Assembly (NCBI GenBank): GCA_016342745.1
Contig: JAEINT010000002.1
Span: 186,001-250,000, forward strand
From: Labilibaculum sp.
Lineage (GTDB): Bacteria > Bacteroidota > Bacteroidia > Bacteroidales > Marinifilaceae
Length of the DNA: 64,000 nt
Direction: 5' to 3'
The notes under the pieces are model-generated. The model saw only the letters and a list, made by a program, of their open reading frames with translations. It had not been told where the DNA came from and made no database searches. This document shows, piece by piece, positions 8,905 through 18,483 of the stretch. The first letter of the stretch is position 1. Every line of letters begins with the position of its first letter. Made by a program: the position numbers and the translations under genes.

Positions 8905-9822
8905 ATGAAAAGAAATAGAATCCTAAATACAATATTGGTCGTAGCATGCTGCGTGTTTGTTGCCTGTTCAAGTGACAGCAACAGTCCAGATCCGGAAGAA
9001 GAGTTATACATTGCCATTCCCGATGCTAGTTTTGAATCGAAACTAATCGAGCAAGGCATTGATTCCGATGGGATCGTAAACCAAAAGATCTTAAAAACAG
9101 ATGCTGAAAAAGTGAATCGTTTGGATTTAAACCTTACGGCTAGCTTTGGTAAAATAGCTGCTTTAACGGGAATCGAAGCTTTCGAGAATCTGAAATTTCT
9201 TTCTGCGGCTAACCAAGAAATAGAGAATATCGATTTAAGCGCCAATACCTTATTGGATACGATTTACCTTATCGGAAATAGACTTTCCAGTATTGACCTT
9301 AGCAAGAATACCAATTTAATTTTTGTTGATATGCAGTCGAATGAATTTACCTTAAGCAGCTCAATTGTTGGACTTTCGAATGCGACAAACCTAAGAGATT
9401 TGGATTTATCGTGGAATTACCTGGAGGAGTTCAGTATTCACAATGAATCATTAGAGGTTCTGCACATGAGAAATAATGATTTGAAATCCTTAGATACCGA
9501 TGGAGTTACCAATCTTAGAAATGTTTTATTGACATCTAATAAGCTCGAAACGGTTGACTTTACGACCAATACAGCAATAGAAACTTTGTTGATCTCTGAT
9601 AATAAACTTGAAAACATTAACCTGGAATACAATGGAAAGCTAACGCACCTATACATTTCTAGTAACTCACTTTTTGACCTTGATTTGAGTAATAATCTTG
9701 ACTTGGTGGAAATAAAGGTAGACAGGAACGAAACATTAACCTGCATTAAAATCCTGGATACACAAAACATTCCAAGTGCATCCTTATCGGATTATCAGGA
9801 ATTAAATACAGTATGTAATTAA
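8905..9822 (+). CDS. Leucine-rich-repeat lipoprotein
   Basis: The protein has 305 residues. The signal peptide ends in a lipobox, probably VFVAC-S with Cys21, so it is a lipoprotein. From residue 70 onward it has irregular leucine-rich repeats of about 21 residues (NLKFLSAANQEIENIDLSAN, TLLDTIYLIGNRLSSIDLSK, TNLRDLDLSWNYLEEF), like the BspA/internalin-type surface LRR proteins of Bacteroidota. The likely role is binding at the cell surface. It is monocistronic or grouped loosely with the membrane gene at 9875. Confidence 0.88.
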   Translation: MKRNRILNTILVVACCVFVACSSDSNSPDPEEELYIAIPDASFESKLIEQGIDSDGIVNQKILKTDAEKVNRLDLNLTASFGKIAALTGIEAFENLKFLSAANQEIENIDLSANTLLDTIYLIGNRLSSIDLSKNTNLIFVDMQSNEFTLSSSIVGLSNATNLRDLDLSWNYLEEFSIHNESLEVLHMRNNDLKSLDTDGVTNLRNVLLTSNKLETVDFTTNTAIETLLISDNKLENINLEYNGKLTHLYISSNSLFDLDLSNNLDLVEIKVDRNETLTCIKILDTQNIPSASLSDYQELNTVCN

Positions 9823-9874
9823 TTGCTTTTGTAGTTTCAGTGACTGTAAACTTATTAAAACAAACACAAATAGA

Positions 9875-10198
9875 ATGAAATTAAGCACAATTCTTGGTCA
9901 GCTACGTATTCTGGCTATTCTGGAAGGAATCTCTTTCCTCTTATTAATTCCAACCATTATTCTTAAATATGGGTTTGAGATGGGTTTACCAAATAAGATT
10001 GTCGGAAGCATTCACGGCATATTGTTCATCTTATATAGCCTTTGGGTAGTCTATTATGCCATAAAAAAGAAGTGGAATTTTATGAAGACACTCATTTGTT
10101 TAGCTGCATCTTTATTTCCCATTGCTACATTTATAGTAGATCAAAGAATTCTTAAAAAGGAAGCTGAAGGTGAATTGCAAGCCTCTGCGAACAACTAG
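9875..10198 (+). CDS. DUF3817 membrane protein
   Basis: The protein has 107 residues with three transmembrane helices. It shows the DUF3817 pattern: an N-terminal RxxAxxEGxSFLLL (LRILAILEGISFLLL), a central K/GxxHGxLF (IVGSIHGILFILYSL), and a C-terminal helix ending FIVDQRILKKE. It is an inner-membrane protein of unknown function. A terminator follows at 10221. Confidence 0.88.
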   Translation: MKLSTILGQLRILAILEGISFLLLIPTIILKYGFEMGLPNKIVGSIHGILFILYSLWVVYYAIKKKWNFMKTLICLAASLFPIATFIVDQRILKKEAEGELQASANN

Positions 10199-10220
10199 TC
10201 ATATCAAGTTATAATACTCT

Positions 10221-10252
10221 TAAAGCCATTCTCTTCGGGGAGTGGCTTTTAC
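10221..10252 (+). terminator. Rho-independent terminator
   Basis: The hairpin AAAGCCA-TTCTC/GGGAG-TGGCTTTT with a TTCG-type loop ends in a T-rich tract. It ends the gene at 9875-10198. Confidence 0.75.
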
Positions 10253-10363
10253 TTTTGTATTCATATTGAAAAGGTTCTTAAATTGTTAGATGAGTTGATA
10301 TAGTGCAAATCATTTCTAAATAATATTCTTAACTTGTATAAATCATTTTGAAATTAAATAGGT

Positions 10364-12397
10364 ATGAAATTTAACAAAGGGAGATTTCACGAAAGCAATC
10401 CTGAAGGAGAAGCTACAAATTTGGGCTACGATTTTAAAGATATTTTCGATTCTATGATTGTAATGTTTCAGGTTATTAAACTTACCTACGATAAAAATGG
10501 CAATGCAATCGACTATTCTTATTTGGAAGTAAATCCTGCCTTTGAAAAATTGGTAAACAAAAAAAGATCAGAACTAATTGGTAGATGTGCCAAAGATATT
10601 TTTGGAGTTGTTGAAGATCATTGGCTTAAAACCTACCAAAATGTTGACCAATCGGGGAAACCAGTTACTTGTGAAAATTATGGTGCTGAATTGGATCGTT
10701 ATTATAACATCAATGCCTGGAAAGTTGGCGACAATCAAATAGCAATTGCCTTTACGGATATTACCGATCGCAAACAAATGGAAGTTAAATTAAAGGACAG
10801 TCAGAACCATTTGTCAGCGATATTTAATAACACCCAAGATTCGCAACTATTGTCAAAATATCTTGGGCATAAGAACTTTGAAGTTGTTGCCGCAAATAAT
10901 TCGTACATCAATAAAATTAATCAATTTGGTTTGAATCTTACTGAGAAGGATTTGGTTGGGCAGAGCCTAAAAAATTTAATTGTAGAAGTACTTTTTTTAG
11001 ATCGGAATGTCCTTGATTATACAATCGATTATTACCAACAAGCAATTGATAGTCAAAAACAAATAGAGTATACAGAAAGTATAGCGCTTAACGGGAAAGT
11101 ATATCATTCCAAAACTACTTATATTCCAATAGTTAATTCGGAAGATGGGGAAAGTTATTTGCTTTACAATTCTCATGATATTACAAAGGAGCAAGAAACG
11201 ATTGGAAAGCTGAAAAGTAGCGAAGAACGATTTGCCTTGGCCGTAAAAGGTTCAAATGATGCCATTTGGGATTGGGATGATTTGGCAAGTGATGAATATT
11301 ATTGGTCCGATCGTTTGTATGAAATTTTAGGTTATAAACCTGATGAGGTGGAAGCTCGAATTTCAAATTGGGTCAAGTGGATGCATCCTGATGATTCTGA
11401 TAAGGTTACGGAGGTCTTGCAAAACCACTTTGAAAAGAATCTTCCTTATCGAGTTGAATTTCGAATGAAAAAGAAGAGTGGAGACTATGTTTGGTTATTT
11501 GCTCGAGGGGAATCTGTTCGAGATAAAGATGGAAAACCGATTCGCGTGGCTGGATCAGTATCCGACATTTCGGAAAGAAGAAATGCTGAGTTAATACTGC
11601 AAGCGCAAGCAGAAGAGATTTCTAATCAAAACGAAGAATTGAATCAAACCAATAAGCAATTAACAAATGCAAAAGAACAAGCGGAAGAAAGTGATCGTTT
11701 AAAATCTGCTTTTCTTGCCAATATGAGCCATGAAATTCGAACACCAATGAATGGTATTTTGGGTTTTGCAGAATTGCTTAAAACACCAAAGCTTAAAGCG
11801 GATAAGAAAAAACGATACATCGATATCATTGAGAAAAGTGGTGAGCGGATGCTAAATATCATCAACGATATTATCGACATTTCAAAAATCGAATCGGGAT
11901 TGATGGAATTAGAGATGGGTGATGCAAACATTAATGAACAAATTGAATACATCCATAGCTTTTTTAAGCCCGAAGTCGAAGAGAAGGGAATGATACTTAG
12001 CTTTAACAATACATTGAACTCAAAAGGTTCAATTGTAAAAACAGATCGAGAGAAGGTTTTTGCCATTTTAACCAACTTGGTTAAGAATGCAATAAAATAT
12101 TCCAATAATGGATCGATAGAATTGGGTTATCATCGAAAGAATGACATGCTGGAATTCTATGTGAAAGACACAGGCATTGGAATTCCGAAAGAACGGCAAG
12201 AAGCCATTTTTGAAAGGTTTATTCAAGCAGATATTGAAGATGAAATGGCCCGTCAAGGAGTTGGACTTGGTTTAGCCATATCTAAATCGTACGTGGAAAT
12301 GCTTGGTGGTAACATTTGGGTTGAAAGTAAAGAAGGGATAGGTTCTACATTCTATTTTACCTTGCCCTATAAACCTCAAGAGCAAATAATGATTTGA
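10364..12397 (+). CDS. Multi-PAS sensor histidine kinase
   Basis: The protein has 677 residues and no transmembrane segment, so it is cytoplasmic. PAS domains lie at about 25-135 and 150-275, and a PAS_3/PAC domain at 285-405 (YYWSDRLYEILGYKPDEVE, then WMHPDDSDKV). A coiled coil (405-445) links to HisKA with the H-box SAFLANMSHEIRTPMNG (His456), then a HATPase with N-box NLVKNAIKYSN, G1 VKDTGIGIP and G2 GVGLGLAISKS. It has no receiver domain and no adjacent response regulator, so it is an orphan kinase. The ligand of the PAS domains cannot be inferred. Confidence 0.93.
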   Translation: MKFNKGRFHESNPEGEATNLGYDFKDIFDSMIVMFQVIKLTYDKNGNAIDYSYLEVNPAFEKLVNKKRSELIGRCAKDIFGVVEDHWLKTYQNVDQSGKPVTCENYGAELDRYYNINAWKVGDNQIAIAFTDITDRKQMEVKLKDSQNHLSAIFNNTQDSQLLSKYLGHKNFEVVAANNSYINKINQFGLNLTEKDLVGQSLKNLIVEVLFLDRNVLDYTIDYYQQAIDSQKQIEYTESIALNGKVYHSKTTYIPIVNSEDGESYLLYNSHDITKEQETIGKLKSSEERFALAVKGSNDAIWDWDDLASDEYYWSDRLYEILGYKPDEVEARISNWVKWMHPDDSDKVTEVLQNHFEKNLPYRVEFRMKKKSGDYVWLFARGESVRDKDGKPIRVAGSVSDISERRNAELILQAQAEEISNQNEELNQTNKQLTNAKEQAEESDRLKSAFLANMSHEIRTPMNGILGFAELLKTPKLKADKKKRYIDIIEKSGERMLNIINDIIDISKIESGLMELEMGDANINEQIEYIHSFFKPEVEEKGMILSFNNTLNSKGSIVKTDREKVFAILTNLVKNAIKYSNNGSIELGYHRKNDMLEFYVKDTGIGIPKERQEAIFERFIQADIEDEMARQGVGLGLAISKSYVEMLGGNIWVESKEGIGSTFYFTLPYKPQEQIMI

Positions 12398-12703
12398 AAT
12401 ATTTGTTCGTTCCTATGCGATTGATTAGTGTTGTTTTTGTAATCTAAAAGCATCATTCAGAGCGGTATGGAAGACTTTATTAAAGCTATTTTTGAAAATT
12501 TGTAAGGGAATAGGTGAAATTTGAAAAGATGAAATAATAATGCGGACAGTTTGGTCATCGTTTTTTTCTAATCGTAGTAAGCAATTGCTTTGGAGTAAAA
12601 GTACTTTGTATTTATTTTTAATCGAAAAATTGACTCCAGAGGCAGATGCAATGAATACAAATGGTAAATTTAATTTCTAAATAGTACAAATAGCTTTTAA
12701 AAA
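12398..12703. other. Intergenic stretch without identified feature
   Basis: This is about 300 bp of AT-rich DNA between the histidine kinase stop and the bidirectional terminator. I see no gene or repeat. Confidence 0.5.
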
Positions 12704-12752
12704 TAATTCGCTAAGGATACAATATTGCTTGTATGCTTAGCGAATTTTTTAT
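12704..12752. terminator. Bidirectional terminator
   Basis: A long hairpin (arms AATTCGCTAAG and CTTAGCGAATT, with inner GATACAA/TTGTAT pairing) has T6 after it on the plus strand and A5 before it. It serves the convergent kinase (plus) and opine-dehydrogenase-like (minus) genes. Confidence 0.85.
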
Positions 12753-12771
12753 GTGATCTAGATCCTACAAA

Positions 12772-13986
12772 CTAGTTGACAATTTGATCCAAGCTAGTGA
12801 TTCCATAAACTGGTGGAATTCCAGAGATGAACTCTTTTGTTAGGCTTTCACTATCCAATAGCATTTTTTTTCCTTCGATGATTTCCTCACCACGCAATTC
12901 TTGAGCCCATGAAATGATGTTGTCGATAGTAGGAACCTCAAGTACCAACTGATCGGCAAGCCATTTTGCAATGCACAGGCCATAGTGAATATCGTCCGTA
13001 AAAAAGCGGTGATCTTTGTCGATAACCCATTCGCTACTTTCCAACTGTACGGTAGGAGGTTTAATGGCGCCTAAAGTATGCGAAGTAGTAAAAGACTCAC
13101 GAATATCAGTGTTTTCTGATTTGTAAGTAAGTCGTTCCAAACTTATGTAATCAAGCATATACTTAAATTCCTGCTTAGGATACTTTACTTTGATTGCTTC
13201 TCTAATTAAAGAGTAGTCCTTGTCTAAGTCTTGCAATAAATCAGCTGATTTTTGATCGTAGTCGCGATAGAAATAAGGAATATCTTCTTTCTTATCCCAT
13301 TTGCCATCGCATTTAAGTGCAAGGCCATAACAGCGTGATGGGTGAATAATTTGGTTATCGACCGATAAGGTTAGTGATAAAAAGTTGTCAGCCTGCACAA
13401 AAGCACCCTTTTTCAACCATCTATTACAGATATTGTCTAAGAATTGTTCGTTTAGTTCGGTGAAACGATCTGCTGGCGATACTGCTACCAAGTTTACTTC
13501 CTTACAGCCGTAGGTCACACCGATTTTACCATATTCAATAATTCTGCAAATCCATGGAATCAAACCGATAGCAAAAGTTGTGATCTTGCTTAAATCAAAT
13601 TTTTTCGTGATCTCATCTACCATCCAGTTAAAACCTGCCTGTCCGTAGATTGTTCCTACAAATACTTCTTTGTCTTTCGCAAGATGAGGCGCGAGATTGT
13701 GAAGCGCAATGCGGTATTTGCATACTGGCATGCACAAAATTACAAAGCTGGCCTGTGGTATAACTTCAGCAGGATCTGAACTAATTTTTGAGAGTTTGCC
13801 ATTAAATTCTTCTTGAATCTCTCCATGAATAGAATGCAATTGAACATCTACATTCTTGGACCAATCCGTTGGTTTTCTGGTGAGAATATTAACTGTGAAA
13901 CCCGCCCCGGAAAGAAAAGGAATCAAAATATGTGCGCTACTACCTCCGCCAACAATGGTTACTTCTTTTTTTCCTTGTACAGTCAT
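12772..13986 (-). CDS. NAD/NADP octopine/nopaline dehydrogenase family protein
   Basis: The protein has 404 residues. The N-terminal Rossmann domain starts VTIVGGGSSAHI (GGGSSA, residues 13-18). The C-terminal all-helical domain (about 190-404) matches the opine dehydrogenase fold, with the family's catalytic His in DNQIIHPSRCYG (His215). Such enzymes reductively condense an amino acid with an alpha-keto acid using NAD(P)H. Related proteins act in anaerobic redox balance or in building opine-type metallophores. No metallophore transporter or synthase lies beside it, so the product is unknown. It is monocistronic, with a shared terminator at 12704. Confidence 0.85.
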   Translation of the reverse strand: MTVQGKKEVTIVGGGSSAHILIPFLSGAGFTVNILTRKPTDWSKNVDVQLHSIHGEIQEEFNGKLSKISSDPAEVIPQASFVILCMPVCKYRIALHNLAPHLAKDKEVFVGTIYGQAGFNWMVDEITKKFDLSKITTFAIGLIPWICRIIEYGKIGVTYGCKEVNLVAVSPADRFTELNEQFLDNICNRWLKKGAFVQADNFLSLTLSVDNQIIHPSRCYGLALKCDGKWDKKEDIPYFYRDYDQKSADLLQDLDKDYSLIREAIKVKYPKQEFKYMLDYISLERLTYKSENTDIRESFTTSHTLGAIKPPTVQLESSEWVIDKDHRFFTDDIHYGLCIAKWLADQLVLEVPTIDNIISWAQELRGEEIIEGKKMLLDSESLTKEFISGIPPVYGITSLDQIVN

Positions 13987-14567
13987 GTTTTAACTTTTGG
14001 TTTGTAAATTTTTTATAGAGACAGGACTTCTTGATTGAGTACCTGTTAGGTGTGATTATTACAATAATTCAGCTCCAATTTTCTATTCGAAACGGAGCAT
14101 GGCAAACTGCTGATCAAATCAGTAAAATGATATAAATGAGTATTGAAAAATCGAAATGCTCAGAGAAAGCATCGAGTAGAAAGGCATGAAGAAAATAGGC
14201 GATTTCCTATTCCTGTTGTAAGAAGTAATGATGTGGTGATGTAATTGTCGCCAGAGTAATCTTTCGAATTACTATTCATACTTATTCAATTGGTGTCATC
14301 AAAATGAACGTAAACACTTTGCTAAAAGTCCTTAGGTGTACTAAATTTTAGTACTCTGATGGAAGGATTGGTTACTGATAACTCAACTATAAATATGAAG
14401 TCTGCTAATGTGATGATAGATTGCTATTTAAAGCTCATCAACAAAAATAATAGTGAATGATTGATATCAAAAGATATGTAATCCGTTTATAAAGGTACCT
14501 GAATATTTTATACTTGCTATTAATTGCTTTCTTTTTTATTCTGAGCACTTTCCGTTTAAGAATAGGA
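13987..14567. other. Long intergenic stretch (581 bp)
   Basis: This stretch separates two minus-strand genes. Short frames are broken by stops and I see no tRNA, strong hairpin or repeat. It presumably contains the promoter of the opine-dehydrogenase-like gene, but no clean TAnnTTTG box is visible close to the start. Confidence 0.45.
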
Positions 14568-15794
14568 TTATATTTTTACAAACTCTTTGTCTCGATATTC
14601 CTCCATTTTTTGCATCATTAAATCCTTAAAAGGTTTTAATTCTTTTTGATGTTCTTGCAGGAATGAGAATCGAAAAGGAGCATGTTTCTCTATTTTTTGA
14701 ATAAACTCGGAGCTAAAATCGTCTTTATTTTCAAAAACCGAAGCGATAAACAGCAAGCCAAAACTCCTTTTAATTAGCCCTTGAAAAGCAATTTCGTTGG
14801 GATAAAGATCCTGTAAAGTCTGATGGAATTTTTTTCCAAGAGAATAGGTTTTGCACAGCATTTTATCCAAATCGCCGTAAGGTAAATTACTCGAGAAACA
14901 GGTTTTAATATCGTCGAGGTAATCTTGTCGAGCATCTTGTAGATCATCGAGGATTTGAAGGTATGCTCCGTATTCGAAAAGAAAATGAAACTGTTTTTCA
15001 TTCAAATCTCCTAAAACCAAATAGCCATCTGCAATAACCGAGCTAGCACCTTTTTCGATGCATATTTTCATGCATTCTGTATCGCTTATTAGTTCTTTAT
15101 TATTCACCAAGGTCAAGCTTTGGGTTTGGGCTTCATGAATGGCAAGTAAACTTTCATAAACCTGAGGGAATTCTTGTCGCTCATATTCTCCTTCTATCAT
15201 CTTTACCAAATCGTAAATTTTTTCTTCCAATACCGATTGGGCATGAACTTGTTTTCCTGAAAGACGAGCAGCAAATCGTTCAGAGAATTCAAGTTTTTCA
15301 ATCTTGCTGATACTTGCATCATCTATTAGGTTGTCGGTATAAGGATAGAGTAGGCTGTAAGCTAAAAAGGATGGTGTTATTTGTATTTTTTTTCCAAAAA
15401 ATGATTGCAATCCTAGCATGATCCAAACATTCCGGAGAGCCTGAAAAAGTTCTTCGTTTCCTAAATTAGAATCGAATTCCCAGGCTTTTTGAATGAAACT
15501 TTTTGTGGCACAAAGCATGTCATCCGAAAAAATGAAATGCAAATGCTCGTTAGAATAGTTTAGTGCTTCTCTAAAAAACGATTGGACTTGTTGTAATAAT
15601 CTATTTTTGTCAGGATGTTCATTATTCGCTTCTTTTTTTATCACATGAAGGAAACGATCAAATTTCATTTCCCAAATTCGTTTTTCGAAATAGGAAAAGC
15701 GTTTCCCGGATACAGGGAATTGTTCCGAACAGATTGTCCAGTTTTGAAGGTATTGCTTCTGAAGTTTCTCGTAAAGAGCTGAATGTTTGATCAT
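14568..15794 (-). CDS. Divergent class I isoprenoid synthase-like protein
   Basis: The protein has 408 residues, is all helical and has no signal peptide. Two Asp-rich motifs lie about 125 residues apart, as in trans-prenyltransferases and class I terpene synthases: YPYTDNLIDD (Asp154, Asp158, Asp159) and LQILDDLQDARQD (Asp283, Asp284, Asp287). The second is a canonical DDxxD. The overall chain does not look like ordinary polyprenyl diphosphate synthase, as the GK(x)R N-terminal and lysine motifs are not obvious; it fits the poorly characterised 'class 1 isoprenoid biosynthesis enzyme' group. It is monocistronic with no terpene-tailoring neighbours. The substrate is unknown. Confidence 0.7.
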   Translation of the reverse strand: MIKHSALYEKLQKQYLQNWTICSEQFPVSGKRFSYFEKRIWEMKFDRFLHVIKKEANNEHPDKNRLLQQVQSFFREALNYSNEHLHFIFSDDMLCATKSFIQKAWEFDSNLGNEELFQALRNVWIMLGLQSFFGKKIQITPSFLAYSLLYPYTDNLIDDASISKIEKLEFSERFAARLSGKQVHAQSVLEEKIYDLVKMIEGEYERQEFPQVYESLLAIHEAQTQSLTLVNNKELISDTECMKICIEKGASSVIADGYLVLGDLNEKQFHFLFEYGAYLQILDDLQDARQDYLDDIKTCFSSNLPYGDLDKMLCKTYSLGKKFHQTLQDLYPNEIAFQGLIKRSFGLLFIASVFENKDDFSSEFIQKIEKHAPFRFSFLQEHQKELKPFKDLMMQKMEEYRDKEFVKI

Positions 15795-16078
15795 ATCCTT
15801 ATCTTTTTATGGCTGTTACCTACAAATAGAAAGAAAAAAAATGAAAACAGAAATTTAAATCGTTCAATCGGGAATTACACATGATCAAATTGAATTGTTC
15901 ATTGAATATATTATCAGCTTGATCTTTTGTGTTTCGTTTTTGGATCAAGCCAAAAAGATGAAGTCGAGTTTAGACAGATAGCCCAATTCTATAAAAAATC
16001 TCATGGTTCATATCAAAAATTAAGGATCTATTATTACTTTAGATCGCAATTAAGAAATCAATCAAATACTTCAGAATA

Positions 16079-17023
16079 ATGAAATTTTCTATACTTGAAC
16101 CCATTGGAATTACAGCATGTAAATATGAACAGTTGCGTGTTGAATTTGATAAGTTAGGACACGAATTGATATTTTTTACCGACCGAAATGAGGATGAGGA
16201 AGAGTTGATTAAAAGGGCAGAAGGTGCTGATGCAGTTATTGTGAGTAACATTCCGCTTCGGAAGAGTTTTATTGCAGCTTGTCCAAAACTTTCGATGATA
16301 TCGGTTGCTTTTACAGGAGTCGATCATATTGATATGGATGCTTGCAATGAGCGTAACATTTTGGTTAGTAATGCTGCAGGATTTTCTACAGAATCAGTAG
16401 CTGAGTTAACGATTGGAATGATCTTATCGCTTTATAGAAAAATAGTTGCTGGAGATGCGATCACTCGTTTTGGAGGCGATAGAGCTGGCTTTTTGGGAAC
16501 CGAATTAAATGGCAAGACACTTGGGATTATAGGAGCTGGTGCAATTGGGCTTAGAGTGGCCGAGATTGCAAGGGTTTTCAACTGTAGAGTGATTGCCTAC
16601 AATAGAAGTGAAAAGAGCGTAGAAGGCGTTGAATTCGTTTCTATGGAGGATTTACTAAAGGATTCAGACATTATTTCTCTGCACGTACCATTAACCGATC
16701 AAACCAAAGGATTTATTGGTAAAGAGGAATTCAAAAAAATGAAGCCTTCGGCTATTTTAATAAATACGGCTCGCGGGCCAGTTGTAAACAGCGAAGCACT
16801 GTGCGAAGCATTGGAAAATGGTGAAATTGCAGGTGCCGCAGTAGATGTTTATGAGAAAGAACCACCATTGGAGAAGGAGCACATTCTTTTTACTGCTCCC
16901 AATTTGATTATGCTTCCTCATTTGGCCTTTGCAACAAACGAGTCCTTCGATAAACGAATTGAAATTGTAGTGGAGAACATTCGTTTGTGGTTACAAGGAA
17001 AACCAAGAAATATAATGAATTAG
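16079..17023 (+). CDS. D-isomer-specific 2-hydroxyacid dehydrogenase
   Basis: The protein has 314 residues. The NAD-binding domain has GAGAIG (152-157). The catalytic triad is visible: Arg232 in NTARGP, Glu261 in VYEKEPP and His281 in LPHLAF. It belongs with glycerate/hydroxypyruvate/phosphoglycerate-type dehydrogenases. It lacks the extra C-terminal ACT domain of SerA, so it is more likely a 2-hydroxyacid reductase of unknown specificity. It is monocistronic, with a hairpin terminator after it. Confidence 0.9.
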   Translation: MKFSILEPIGITACKYEQLRVEFDKLGHELIFFTDRNEDEEELIKRAEGADAVIVSNIPLRKSFIAACPKLSMISVAFTGVDHIDMDACNERNILVSNAAGFSTESVAELTIGMILSLYRKIVAGDAITRFGGDRAGFLGTELNGKTLGIIGAGAIGLRVAEIARVFNCRVIAYNRSEKSVEGVEFVSMEDLLKDSDIISLHVPLTDQTKGFIGKEEFKKMKPSAILINTARGPVVNSEALCEALENGEIAGAAVDVYEKEPPLEKEHILFTAPNLIMLPHLAFATNESFDKRIEIVVENIRLWLQGKPRNIMN

Positions 17024-17035
17024 GAAGTCTAAAGT

Positions 17036-17094
17036 AAAAAGGAGAAAGTTAAAAGTGTCCCTTTCTCCTTTGAACTTTTTTACTTTATGATCTT
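17036..17094 (+). terminator. Terminator-like hairpin
   Basis: Arms AAAGGAGAAAG (from 17038) and CTTTCTCCTTT (to 17071) are followed after a few bases by a T-rich run. It sits between convergent genes and overlaps the end of the minus-strand gene. Confidence 0.6.
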
Positions 17095-17769
17095 AACGAG
17101 TTCTGTAACCGTATCTAATTTTCCTTTCTTGTTGTACGATTCACTTCGAATGGTACCAATATCCTTAACAATCCACGCAACATTGTGCAATTGCACTTTT
17201 ATAAAGCCCATTTTGCTTTGCACATCTTCTGATATTTTGTAGCATTTAAATGTACCTGCAGCTGTTGTGATATTTTCAAGCGCATCTACTTTTCGATTAA
17301 GAATGTTGGTTGTCATATTCATAATGCCATTGCCAATTTCAAGATTGATAGAGCCATCCTTTAAAGTCATTCCTGGTGATAGATTAGGTGGATAAATTAA
17401 ATCGTCAGTGGTGATTTTTACTTCCATTCCTTTGAAGCCTTCCATCTGTTTCTGATTCAGGTATTTTTCCATATCGATATAAAAAACATTGTCTTTGCAT
17501 CTAAAGCTGATGGTATCTTTGATGATGATTTTTTCAGAATCTTTTGGATCCTTATGGGTTTGTAACATTTCATAAATGGTTTCGCCACCATTTTCTTTGA
17601 TGGAAATCATTTTTTGAGAATAAATGCCTTGAACTTTCCCCTTTGCGTTGGTCATTTGATAATGAAGTTCAGTGCCTACATCACTAGGAATATAAATTGT
17701 ACAATCTTGAGAAATGGCGCTTGTTGAAAAAAAAGCCATTATCGTGCATAGAATAAGAAGTCTTTTCAT
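17080..17769 (-). CDS. Secreted TapB/DUF3108-like protein
   Basis: The chosen ATG at 17769 gives MKRLLILCTIMAFFSTSAISQ, a clean signal peptide. An upstream in-frame TTG (17841) and ATG (17802) would put 11-24 polar residues before it and are rejected. The mature part (about 210 residues) is beta-rich (GTELHYQMTNAKGKVQGIYSQK, then GTFKCYKISEDVQSKMG, then YNKKGKLDTVTELVKI) and resembles the TapB/DUF3108 periplasmic lipocalin-like proteins of Bacteroidota. The function is unknown, possibly binding at the envelope. Confidence 0.75.
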   Translation of the reverse strand: MKRLLILCTIMAFFSTSAISQDCTIYIPSDVGTELHYQMTNAKGKVQGIYSQKMISIKENGGETIYEMLQTHKDPKDSEKIIIKDTISFRCKDNVFYIDMEKYLNQKQMEGFKGMEVKITTDDLIYPPNLSPGMTLKDGSINLEIGNGIMNMTTNILNRKVDALENITTAAGTFKCYKISEDVQSKMGFIKVQLHNVAWIVKDIGTIRSESYNKKGKLDTVTELVKIIK

Positions 17770-18002
17770 TTGTGATGAATTGTTTTTTGCAATTGAATGC
17801 ATAGGTTTTAGTGAATAAAGATTATAGAGTCGTTTAAACAATTTTAGAGAGAAAGGAGCCTCACTTTATTGATAATTAAAATTACGGAATTGTTAGCGAA
17901 GGAAAAAATAAATAAGAGATCTAGGTCTTTTTTGTCTTGTATCGCTAAAAAATGAATGAAATTTGATATTTTTACTTAGCAAAGTATAATTGGAAATAAG
18001 AA

Positions 18003-18434
18003 ATGGAATTAAAAATAAGTGATTATCAGTTTGGTGAAAGACCAGAAGTAACAAAACCAAGTCCAGAAATATTAACAGTTTTGGGCGAAAGTGGAATCAG
18101 GAAATTAATTGATGAGCATTACAATTTACTTAAATTGAGCAAGTTCAATCCTTTGTTTCCACAAGAAGATGAGGAGTTCGAAGCCGCTAAATTACGTTCG
18201 TCTGATTTTTTTATACAGATATTGGGTGGTCCTGAGTATTTCAATAAGAATAGAGGCCAACCAAAAATGATTAATCGTCATGCGAATTTTAAAATCACGA
18301 AAGAAGCAAGAATTGTTTGGTTGGAGTGTTACCAGATACTTTTACCAAAATTAGATATGTCAGAAGAGTTGATTCTGTCCTTTTGGAATTACTTGAATGT
18401 TTTTTCATCTTGGATGGTAAATTCTAAAGAATAA
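18003..18434 (+). CDS. Truncated haemoglobin (bacterial globin)
   Basis: The protein has 143 residues with the trHb pattern: helix B/E region IRKLIDEHYNLLKLSKFNPLFP, the FFIQILGGPEYFNKNRGQPKM segment, and the proximal haem ligand in INRHANFKI (His93), followed by WLECYQ. These proteins bind O2/NO through haem and are linked to NO detoxification or redox chemistry. It stands alone between its own start and a strong bidirectional terminator. No partner reductase is adjacent. Confidence 0.9.
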   Translation: MELKISDYQFGERPEVTKPSPEILTVLGESGIRKLIDEHYNLLKLSKFNPLFPQEDEEFEAAKLRSSDFFIQILGGPEYFNKNRGQPKMINRHANFKITKEARIVWLECYQILLPKLDMSEELILSFWNYLNVFSSWMVNSKE

Positions 18435-18470
18435 AAAAAGGGAGATCAAATTATTTGATCTCCCTTTTTT
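18433..18470. terminator. Bidirectional terminator
   Basis: A perfect stem, AAAAAAGGGAGATCAAA pairing with TTTGATCTCCCTTTTTT around TTA, lies between the convergent globin and TM2 genes. Confidence 0.95.
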
Positions 18471-18483
18471 AGTTTAAATAAAC

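Noticed and set aside
17770-17841. N-terminal extension of the TapB-like protein from a TTG
   Set aside because: It would bury the signal peptide behind 24 polar residues.
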